From JAJISK01 sp046759185 (GTDB lineage Archaea; Thermoplasmatota; Thermoplasmata; RBG-16-68-12; JAJISG01): a DNA stretch of 64,000 bases. Of this stretch, positions 58,325-64,000 are shown piece by piece. Within the stretch, counting starts at the first letter, position 1; each line of letters starts with the position of its first letter. Location of the stretch: contig JBHIBO010000002.1 of the NCBI GenBank assembly GCA_046759185.1, positions 1 to 64,000 of the forward strand. The letters run 5' to 3'. Under the pieces are notes generated by a model. The model saw only the letters and a program-made list of their open reading frames with translations, was not told the origin of the DNA and ran no database searches. The position numbers were made by a program, and so were the translations under genes.

Positions 58325-59758
58325 ATGGACCGGGCACCAGATTCCGCCGCAAGAGGCCCACCCGGTGGAATGACGCAGGGCGTCCAGACGCTGCTGGGCG
58401 ATCCAAAGCGGGCCATCATTCGTCTCGCCCTGCCCATGATCGCCGCCTTCTCCCTCCAGACGATCTACAACTTCGTCGACGCCATCTGGGTCGCGGGCCT
58501 CGGGCCTGACGCCCTGGCGGCTGTGGGCTTCTTCTTCCCCTTCTACTTCATCTCCTTGGCTATCGGCCTGGGCATCGGCACCGGCGGTGGGGCCGCGATC
58601 TCACGACGCATCGGGGCTCGAGACCGTGAGGGGGCAGGCCGGGTGGGGTCGCACACCTTCGTGCTCATGCTCCTCTCCGCCGTCGCCTTGGCGATCCCCT
58701 TCTTCCTCTTTGCGCGACCCCTCTTCGAAGCCATCGGGGCCGGCGGGACGACCGGGCTCGTGGTCGCGTACGGACAGGTCCTCTTCGCCGCCACCCCCAT
58801 CATCTTCTTCACCAGCGTCGGCAACGCCGTTCTCCGGGCGGAGGGGGACGCTCGGCGCGCCATGTACGCCATGGCCTTTGGCGCCGTGTTGAACATCATC
58901 CTCGACCCGATCTTCATCTACCCCCTCGGTCTCGGGGTTGCGGGGGCGGCATGGGCGACGGTCCTGAGCCTCGCTGCCACCTCCATCCTCATGGCCAACT
59001 GGCTGTTCTTCCGCAGGGACACCTACGTCCACTTCGCCTTTCGGGGCTTTCGGTTCGAGCGGGCCATCCTCCGGGACATCCTCCGTGTCGGGCTCCCCGC
59101 CTCGGTCATGTTTCTGACCATGTCCTTCGCCATCCTGGCCCTGAACCTGATCGTCGTGGCGGTGGACAGCACGGACGGAGTGGCCGTGATGACCGCTGGA
59201 TGGAGGGTCCTCACCCTCGCTCATCTGCCGGTCTTTGGGCTGAGCACCGCCGTCGTGTCGGTCATCGGTGCGAGCTACGGGGCCCATGCCTACGGGAAGT
59301 TGAAGACCGCTTATCTCTACGGAATTCGGGTCGGGTTGTACATGGAGATTCCGGCGGCGATTGCCATCTTCTTTCTGGCGGGACCCGTCGCAGCTCTCTT
59401 TACGTGGTCGGCGGCCTCGGCCGGCATCACCGGGGATATCATCACCTTCCTCATGATCGCGGCGCCCTCCGTGCCCTTCATGGCCCTCGCCGTCCCGACC
59501 TCCACGATGTTTCAGGGAACAGGCAGGGGCAACAGCGCGCTTCTTGTGACCCTCGTCCGGACGGTGATCCTGATGCCCCCCCTCGCCTACCTGTTCGCGG
59601 CCTCCTTCGGCCTCGGGTTGACGGGGGTCTGGTGGGGCATCCTGGCCGCGACCTCCGTGGGGGCGACGGTGGCCTTCATTTGGGGTCGAACCTACGTTAA
59701 CGCCCTCGTGGCTTCCGAGGTCCCACGGCCCGAGGAGGGCCCCGCCGAGGCCTCGTAG
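58325..59758 (+). CDS. MATE-family multidrug/organic cation exporter
   Basis: About twelve transmembrane segments in 477 aa, in two homologous halves. The N-half has LALPMIAAFSLQTIYNFVDAIWVAGLG and GIGTGGGAAISRRIGA; the C-half has GLPASVMFLTMSFAILALNLIVV and GASYGAHAYGKL. This matches the NorM/DinF-type MATE group. ATG 58325 is the earliest start; ATG 58370 (MTQGVQTLLGDPKRAIIRLA) gives the more typical N-terminus. Substrate unknown; sodium or proton coupling cannot be read. Confidence 0.9.
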   Translation: MDRAPDSAARGPPGGMTQGVQTLLGDPKRAIIRLALPMIAAFSLQTIYNFVDAIWVAGLGPDALAAVGFFFPFYFISLAIGLGIGTGGGAAISRRIGARDREGAGRVGSHTFVLMLLSAVALAIPFFLFARPLFEAIGAGGTTGLVVAYGQVLFAATPIIFFTSVGNAVLRAEGDARRAMYAMAFGAVLNIILDPIFIYPLGLGVAGAAWATVLSLAATSILMANWLFFRRDTYVHFAFRGFRFERAILRDILRVGLPASVMFLTMSFAILALNLIVVAVDSTDGVAVMTAGWRVLTLAHLPVFGLSTAVVSVIGASYGAHAYGKLKTAYLYGIRVGLYMEIPAAIAIFFLAGPVAALFTWSAASAGITGDIITFLMIAAPSVPFMALAVPTSTMFQGTGRGNSALLVTLVRTVILMPPLAYLFAASFGLGLTGVWWGILAATSVGATVAFIWGRTYVNALVASEVPRPEEGPAEAS

Positions 59759-59806
59759 CCGGGGCAAATCCTTTTACATCGCCCCGCGTGAAATCAGGGG
59801 ATTCCC

Positions 59807-60586
59807 ATGGAGCCGAGAGCCATCTGGTCCGGGGCCATCCAATTCGGCCTTGTGAACATCCCCGTCAAGCTCTACGTGGCGACCATGCGGAGGAACGTGT
59901 CCTTCCGCAGCCTACACCCGAAGTGTGGGAAGCCCCTCAGGCGGCCTTACTTCTGCCCCACCGACGAGGAGCAGGTCGAGTACAAGGAGGTCGTGAAGGG
60001 GTACGAGTACACCAAGGACAAGTACGTCACCCTGACCAACGAGGACTTTGAGAAGGTGCCCCTCAAGAGCAGCAAGGCCCTCGAGGTCCTGGGGTTCGTG
60101 GAGCGGGAGGAGGTGGATCCCCTCCTGCAAGATTCCAGCTACTACCTTGGACCCACGGAGCTGAGCGCGAAGCCTTTCGAACTATTCCGCCAAGCGCTCG
60201 ACCTCACGAACCGCTTGGCTCTTGCCCAGGCGGCCATCTGGAAGAAGGAGCAGGTGGTCTCCCTGCGTCCCCACGGGGAAGACCTGATCCTCTCCACACT
60301 CTTCTACGAAGACGAGGTCCGTCCCGCTCCGAGGGTGCCCTTGGAGGAACCTGTGACGGTCTCCAAGGCGGAGCTCGACCTCGCCTTGGACCTCGTCAAA
60401 GCCCAGACCATCCCCTACGACATCAGCCAGTACACGGACCACTACCGGGAGGCCCTCCTTGAGGTCATCAAGGCCAAGGTCGAGGGCAAGGAGATCGAGG
60501 CGCCGGTCGTGGAGACCCGCGAGACGCCGGAGGACCTGATGGCGGCCCTGAAGGCCAGCCTCCAGGCCGTCGAGAAGCCCACGTGA
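59807..60586 (+). CDS. ku: Ku protein (non-homologous end joining)
   Basis: Homodimeric DNA-end binding protein of the bacterial/archaeal Ku type, 259 aa. The start MEPRAIWSGAIQFGLVNIPV is a textbook Ku opening (xAIWxGxIxFGLVxIPVKLY). Further marks: CPTDEEQVEYKEVVKGYEYTKDKYV, SSYYLGP, and ALAQAAIWKKEQVVSLRPHG. The C-terminal end is a short charged tail. It is followed one base later by a LigD-type ligase, forming a two-gene end-joining operon, which is rare in archaea. Confidence 0.96.
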   Translation: MEPRAIWSGAIQFGLVNIPVKLYVATMRRNVSFRSLHPKCGKPLRRPYFCPTDEEQVEYKEVVKGYEYTKDKYVTLTNEDFEKVPLKSSKALEVLGFVEREEVDPLLQDSSYYLGPTELSAKPFELFRQALDLTNRLALAQAAIWKKEQVVSLRPHGEDLILSTLFYEDEVRPAPRVPLEEPVTVSKAELDLALDLVKAQTIPYDISQYTDHYREALLEVIKAKVEGKEIEAPVVETRETPEDLMAALKASLQAVEKPT

Positions 60587-60587
60587 C

Positions 60588-61547
60588 ATGCCCCTTCCGC
60601 GCGGCCCCATCCAACCCATGCTGGCCTACTCCCGGGACGACCCCTTCGACTCGGACGAGTTCTCCTTCGAGGTCAAGTGGGACGGGACCCGGACCGTCGC
60701 CTGGGCGGGGGAGGGCGATCGCCGCTTCCAGAACCGTCGCCTTCGAAGCATCGCGTATCGCTATCCGGAGATCGATCCGGAGGTGAAGGTCCCCGCCATC
60801 CTGGACGGGGAAATCGTCGTCATGGACCAAGGCAAGCCCTCGTTCGCGCGGCTTCAGCAGCGGGAACATGTGAGCGAAGCCTTCCGGGCGGGGCTCCTGG
60901 CCGAGCAGCTACCGGCCACCTACGTGGTGTTCGACATTCTGCATTGGAAGGACCGCAGTCTCCTCAGACTGCCATTGGAGGAGCGACGCGCCATCCTGGA
61001 GGAGGTGGTCGAGCCGAACGAGCACGTCTACCTCAGCGAGCCCATCCGGCGGACCGGGATCGCCCTCTTCGAGGTGGCAAAGGCCCGGGGCTTGGAAGGC
61101 ATCATGGCCAAGAAGCTCGGGACGCCCTACGAGGTCGGGAAGCGGGTGGACTACTGGCTGAAGATCAAGACCTACGTGCCCCAGCTGTGCGTCGTTGCGG
61201 GTCTCACCCTCGGCACGGGATGGCGGGCGCCATATTTTGGCGCCCTCATCCTGGGGGCCTATTGGGGCGAAGAACTCCGGTTCATCGGTCGCGTAGGGAC
61301 GGGCTTCGACCAAGCGAAGCTGGAGGAGATCCAGGCCCTGGCGCGTCCTTACGAGGGAACCGTCCCATTCCCGGAGGAGCCTGAAGGCGAACCGGTCAAG
61401 TTCTGGTTGCGACCCGCTCTGGTGGCGGAGGTCAAGTACCTGGAGTTCACCTCAGAGGGTAAGCTGCGGGCCCCCGTGTTCGTCCGGATGCGCCCCGATC
61501 TCACGCCGGCCGATTGCGTGCTCCCCGAAGAGTACCCGGGCAATTGA
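60588..61547 (+). CDS. ligD: LigD-type ATP-dependent DNA ligase (end joining)
   Basis: A 319-residue ligase domain with the AMP-lysine motif FSFEVKWDGTRTVAWAGEGD (near residue 28), ILDGEIVVMD, GLEGIMAKKLGTPYEVGKR and the C-terminal OB segment (VAEVKYLEFTSEGKLRAPVF). Polymerase and nuclease domains of mycobacterial LigD are absent; they may be separate genes elsewhere, as in Methanocella. ATG 60588 lies one base after the Ku stop, so the two are coupled. Smaller than the LigI-type gene at 56678 and without its N-terminal domain. Confidence 0.92.
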   Translation: MPLPRGPIQPMLAYSRDDPFDSDEFSFEVKWDGTRTVAWAGEGDRRFQNRRLRSIAYRYPEIDPEVKVPAILDGEIVVMDQGKPSFARLQQREHVSEAFRAGLLAEQLPATYVVFDILHWKDRSLLRLPLEERRAILEEVVEPNEHVYLSEPIRRTGIALFEVAKARGLEGIMAKKLGTPYEVGKRVDYWLKIKTYVPQLCVVAGLTLGTGWRAPYFGALILGAYWGEELRFIGRVGTGFDQAKLEEIQALARPYEGTVPFPEEPEGEPVKFWLRPALVAEVKYLEFTSEGKLRAPVFVRMRPDLTPADCVLPEEYPGN

Positions 61548-61585
61548 TTAGTAGCGCGGCCGGCTTGGCCAGCCCGAGGGAGGCC

Positions 61586-62455
61586 ATGCGGGTCAAAGAT
61601 GTGCAGCGCATTTGTGTCCTGGGCGCGGGGACCATGGGGGCGGGCATCGCCCAAACGTGCAGTGTGGCGGGGTTCTCCGTCGCCATGCGGGACCTGACCG
61701 AGGAGCTCGTCGAAGGCGGCTTCCAGCGGATGCGGATTCCCCTGGAGAAGCGGGTGGCGCGGGGGAAGATGACCCAGGAGGAGGTGGAGACCATCCTGGG
61801 ACGCATCGAGGGCTATACGGAATTAGACAAGGCCCTGGAGGGCGCGGACCTGGTCATGGAAGCCGTGTTCGAAGACATGGCGGTGAAGAAGGAAGTGTAC
61901 GGGGAGGTGGACCGGCTCACCACGGACCATGTGGTCTTTGCCTCCAACACATCCTCCCTGAGCATTACCGAGATGGCCGCCATCACGGGTCGCCCGGACC
62001 GCTTCGTCGGGATGCACTTCTTCAACCCCGCACCCGTCATGAAACTCGTGGAGGTCATCCGCGGATCCGAGACGGCGGAGGAGACCGTGGAGCTGGCCAT
62101 GGAGCTGTCCCGCCGGTTGGGGAAGGAACCGGTGGAGGTGAGGGAGTCGGCCGGGTTCGTGGTGAACCGTCTCCTCGTCCCCATGATGAACGAGGCCTTC
62201 AACCTCCTCCTGGAGAACGTGGCGTCGGTGGAGGATATCGACAAGGCCATGAAGCTGGGCACGAACATGCCCATGGGCCCCTTCGAACTGGCCGACTTCA
62301 CGGGCCTGGACGTGGGTCTTGCCGTGATGGAGGTGCTCCAGCGGGAGTCGGGGGACCCAAAGTTCCGCCCGAGCCCCCTCCTCCGCCAACTCGTGCGGGC
62401 GGGGCGCTTGGGCCGCAAGACGGGACGAGGCGTGTACGATTACAGGGGCGGGTAG
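61586..62455 (+). CDS. 3-hydroxyacyl-CoA dehydrogenase (3-hydroxybutyryl-CoA type)
   Basis: NAD-dependent dehydrogenase of 289 aa. It starts MRVKDVQRICVLGAGTMGAG; the NAD motif is VLGAGTMGAGIAQ. The conserved catalytic segment is FVGMHFFNPAPVMKLVEVI (His of the HFFNP motif), with NTSSLSITEMA before and GFVVNRLLVPMMNEAF after. The end GRKTGRGVYDYRGG is standard. Followed by a crotonase on the same strand, so the two form the hydration/oxidation steps of beta-oxidation. Confidence 0.95.
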   Translation: MRVKDVQRICVLGAGTMGAGIAQTCSVAGFSVAMRDLTEELVEGGFQRMRIPLEKRVARGKMTQEEVETILGRIEGYTELDKALEGADLVMEAVFEDMAVKKEVYGEVDRLTTDHVVFASNTSSLSITEMAAITGRPDRFVGMHFFNPAPVMKLVEVIRGSETAEETVELAMELSRRLGKEPVEVRESAGFVVNRLLVPMMNEAFNLLLENVASVEDIDKAMKLGTNMPMGPFELADFTGLDVGLAVMEVLQRESGDPKFRPSPLLRQLVRAGRLGRKTGRGVYDYRGG

Positions 62456-62483
62456 GACGGCCGCCTCGCACGTCCGCCTGGAT

Positions 62484-63239
62484 GTGGAGGACGGAATCGC
62501 CACCGTCACCCTGGATCGCCCCGAGGCTTTGAATGCCCTCAACTCCGAGGTGCTCCAGGAGTTGCGGCAGGTCCTCCGTGAGGTCGAGGGGCGAGAGGAC
62601 ATCCAGGTCCTGATTCTCACCGGTGCGGGGGATCGGGCCTTCGCCGCGGGTGCCGACATTCGGGAAATGTCCGACCAGCGACCCATGGAGGGCCGGACGT
62701 ACGCCGCCCTGGGCCACGAGGTCGCCCGCCTGTTGGAGCGGATGGGGAAGCCAGTCATCGCTGCGATCAACGGATACGCCTTGGGGGGTGGAACGGAGCT
62801 GGCCCTCGCTTGCGACGTGCGCATCGCCTCGGATCGGGCGCAGATCGGGCAGCCGGAGGTGAAGCTGGGCATCCCCCCGGGGTTCGGCGGCAGCCAGCGC
62901 CTGACCCGCCTCGTGGGTCGAGGGCGTGCCTCTGAGCTCATCTTCCTCGGCGAGCCCATCGGCGCCGCCGCGGCCGAACGCATGGGCCTTGTGAACCGGG
63001 TGGTCCGCCACGATCGGCTCCTGGAGGAGGCGAGGGGGTGGGCCCAGCGGATGCGAGAGCGGGGGCCCCTCGCTCTCAGGTTGGCCAAGACGGCCATCCA
63101 CCAGGCCCAGGAGACGGGCCTCTCCGCGGGGCTGGACTATGAGGTGGAGTTGTTTAGTCTAGCCTTCGCCACCGACGACCGGGACGAGGGCATGAAGGCC
63201 TTCCTGGAGAAGCGCAAGCCGGAGTTTAAGGGGACCTGA
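62484..63239 (+). CDS. Enoyl-CoA hydratase/isomerase family protein (crotonase)
   Basis: Third crotonase of the window, 251 aa from GTG 62484. The core is complete: FAAGADIREM, YALGGGTELALACDVRIAS and IGQPEVKLGIPPGFGGSQRL. The start is uncertain: the preceding in-frame residues SHVRLD match the usual first beta strand, but no ATG or GTG precedes them before the dehydrogenase stop; CTG 62478 or ATT 62439 are the only alternatives. Close paralogue of the gene at 41884. Pairs with the preceding dehydrogenase. Confidence 0.88.
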   Translation: MEDGIATVTLDRPEALNALNSEVLQELRQVLREVEGREDIQVLILTGAGDRAFAAGADIREMSDQRPMEGRTYAALGHEVARLLERMGKPVIAAINGYALGGGTELALACDVRIASDRAQIGQPEVKLGIPPGFGGSQRLTRLVGRGRASELIFLGEPIGAAAAERMGLVNRVVRHDRLLEEARGWAQRMRERGPLALRLAKTAIHQAQETGLSAGLDYEVELFSLAFATDDRDEGMKAFLEKRKPEFKGT

Positions 63240-63410
63240 CTAGGCGCTGGACTCGAACTCCTCTTGCAGGTCGATGATGACCTGCTCGAGGACCTCTTCG
63301 AAGGTCGAACTCCGGTACTCCCGGACCCCACCGAGCTCGCTCTGCACGCGGGCAATGTAGGTGCTGGAACTCTTCAGAAACTCCACGTTGCAGAGAGACT
63401 CTTCGACCAT
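63240..63410 (-). CDS. Small conserved-looking protein of unknown function (56 aa)
   Basis: A 56-residue alpha/beta protein starting MVEESLCNVEFLKSSSTYIA and ending with the helical, acidic VLEQVIIDLQEEFESSA. I do not recognise it. ATG 63410 is the best start; the frame is open a few codons further. TATA-like boxes on this strand lie at about 63426-63437 and 63466-63476. The stop touches that of the convergent crotonase. Divergent from the S17e gene. Confidence 0.55.
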   Translation of the reverse strand: MVEESLCNVEFLKSSSTYIARVQSELGGVREYRSSTFEEVLEQVIIDLQEEFESSA

Positions 63411-63625
63411 CGGTCCGACGCCCCCCCTTATATAGGGCTGGCCTCCGCCCACCTGTCAAATGAGAACCCTATTTAAGCGTTGTTCCGTGGTTGCCAAAAC
63501 CTGCACAATCGGACGCGGGAGGCTAGAATCTGCCATATGGGTGCCCCTCGGTTCGACCGAGCCAGTAAGCTTTATCTACGGACGGGAGGTCATCTCGACT
63601 TGGCTTTCCCCCCGGAGTGGGCATC
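63411..63625. other. Divergent promoter region between the 56-aa gene and S17e
   Basis: About 215 bases without a supported gene. TATA-like elements appear in both orientations: CTTATATAGGG (63425-63435), CTATTTAAGCG (63468-63478) and AAGCTTTATC (63567-63576), the last about 50 bases before the S17e start. A GGTTCGACC T-arm-like string near 63551 does not belong to a foldable tRNA. Confidence 0.45.
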
Positions 63626-63817
63626 ATGGGGAACATCCGACCAACCTACATCAAACGAGTCGCTCTCGAGCTGATTCGGCGGCATTCGGATCGGTTCAGC
63701 GAGGACTTTGAGGCCAACAAGCGCACTGTGCAGGAGCTGACGGACGTCAGCTCGTCGACCATGCGGAACCGGATCGCGGGATACGTCACACGCCTGAAGC
63801 GAGCCCAGGAGACGTGA
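63626..63817 (+). CDS. rps17e: 30S ribosomal protein S17e
   Basis: Archaeal/eukaryotic ribosomal protein of 63 aa. The start MGNIRPTYIKRVALELIRRH and the segment FEANKRTVQELTDVSSSTMRNRIAGYVTRL are diagnostic. ATG 63626 is chosen because it gives the canonical MGNIR N-terminus; an upstream GTG (63617) is in frame. A clear archaeal marker for the window. Confidence 0.97.
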   Translation: MGNIRPTYIKRVALELIRRHSDRFSEDFEANKRTVQELTDVSSSTMRNRIAGYVTRLKRAQET

Positions 63818-63842
63818 GCGAAGCGGATCGACTTTTTGGGGC

Positions 63843-64000
63843 GTGGCTGTGAAGGACGCGATCCGAACCAAGGAGTTGACTCGGGTTTTTGGCGGAAAGA
63901 AACGCCGCCTCCGTCCACGCGATGAGGCGGAGAAGCGCGTCGTCGCCCTGGATCGCGTGGACACCCAGGTCGATGAGGGCGAGCTCTTCGGACTTCTGGG
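63843..64000 (+). CDS. ABC transporter ATP-binding protein, 5' end only
   Basis: The frame from GTG 63843 (or 63849) reads VAVKDAIRTKELTRVFGG and then VVALDRVDTQVDEGELFGLLG up to the window edge. This is the standard opening of a DrrA/CcmA-type ABC ATPase: first strand, linker with a basic insert, then the residues just before Walker A (GELFGLLGxNGAGKT). Only the first ~52 codons are present. Substrate unknown. Confidence 0.8.
   Translation, partial: MAVKDAIRTKELTRVFGGKKRRLRPRDEAEKRVVALDRVDTQVDEGELFGLL

Noticed and set aside
63540..63570. tRNA T-arm-like string GGTTCGACC
   Set aside because: The stem does not pair correctly around the loop, and no D-arm, anticodon arm or acceptor stem can be formed.
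1..64000. CRISPR arrays, insertion sequences, rRNA genes, replication origin
   Set aside because: I looked for direct-repeat arrays, transposase motifs, rRNA blocks and origin-type repeat clusters and saw none.

Overview
This window is archaeal chromosome. The clearest markers are an archaeal replication protein A with its partner, the archaea-specific GatD/GatE tRNA amidotransferase, ribosomal protein S17e, a sulfide/cysteine-type Thi4, PLP- and F420-type catabolic enzymes, and promoters with TATA-like boxes about 25-30 bases ahead of start codons. High GC, leaderless-looking genes, two-subunit RPA and a catabolic gene set together suggest an uncultured Thermoplasmatota-like heterotroph, probably a metagenome assembly; this placement is inference. 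Coding density is high. There are no rRNAs, CRISPR arrays or insertion sequences, and no tRNA that I could fold.

Region by region: 1-4.4 kb holds succinyl-CoA ligase, a branched-chain aminotransferase, a PH-domain membrane protein and purC. 4.5-7.2 kb is a radical SAM enzyme interrupted by a 457-residue intein placed exactly at the third cluster cysteine. 7.2-14.4 kb holds RPA and its partner, an unusual SDR, gatE, gatD and an AlaX editing protein. 14.5-22.3 kb has a very acidic secreted protein, an acyl-CoA dehydrogenase, a thi4 operon with a putative metallopeptidase, an aminotransferase/FAD-oxidase pair and a frameshifted peroxiredoxin. 22.4-25.0 kb is an isoprenoid block (methyltransferase, geranylgeranyl reductase, polyprenyl synthase). 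25.1-29.2 kb has larE, then an iron module (DtxR-type repressor and FTR1 permease, with three copies of one palindromic operator), a C-S lyase family enzyme and an alkyltransferase. 29.3-34.7 kb is an acetate module: fused ADP-forming acyl-CoA ligase, AMP-forming acetyl-CoA synthetase, and a divergent histone-deacetylase-family gene.

The most interesting part is 34.8-38.1 kb. An ARC/Mpa-type AAA ATPase is followed by a clear member of the Pup ligase/depupylase family (PafA-like) and then by a small, charged, disordered-looking 58-residue gene, in the mpa-ligase-pup order of bacterial pupylation loci. This looks like a pupylation-type protein-tagging system in an archaeon. The identity of the tag is a hypothesis, because its C-terminus is not the usual GGE/GGQ.

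38.4-47.4 kb carries crotonases, thiolase/DUF35 pairs, a fused HMG-CoA-synthase-like/DUF35 protein lacking the catalytic cysteine, tandem VOC proteins and an amidohydrolase. 47.4-53.8 kb has dCMP deaminase, an MBL hydrolase and a LeuA/LeuC/LeuD/LeuB-type 2-oxoacid chain-elongation cluster. 53.8-64 kb has a HAD phosphatase, a second luciferase-like oxidoreductase, an orphan 2-oxoacid dehydrogenase E1 alpha, a replicative-type DNA ligase, a MATE exporter, a Ku-LigD end-joining operon, a hydroxyacyl-CoA dehydrogenase/crotonase pair, S17e and the start of an ABC ATPase.

Taken together, the cell appears to degrade fatty/acyl-CoA substrates (dehydrogenase, hydratases, hydroxyacyl dehydrogenase, thiolases) and to convert acetyl-CoA/acetate both ways. 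Two genes (peroxiredoxin; a luciferase-like oxidoreductase) are broken by single-base shifts, which may be real or assembly errors.
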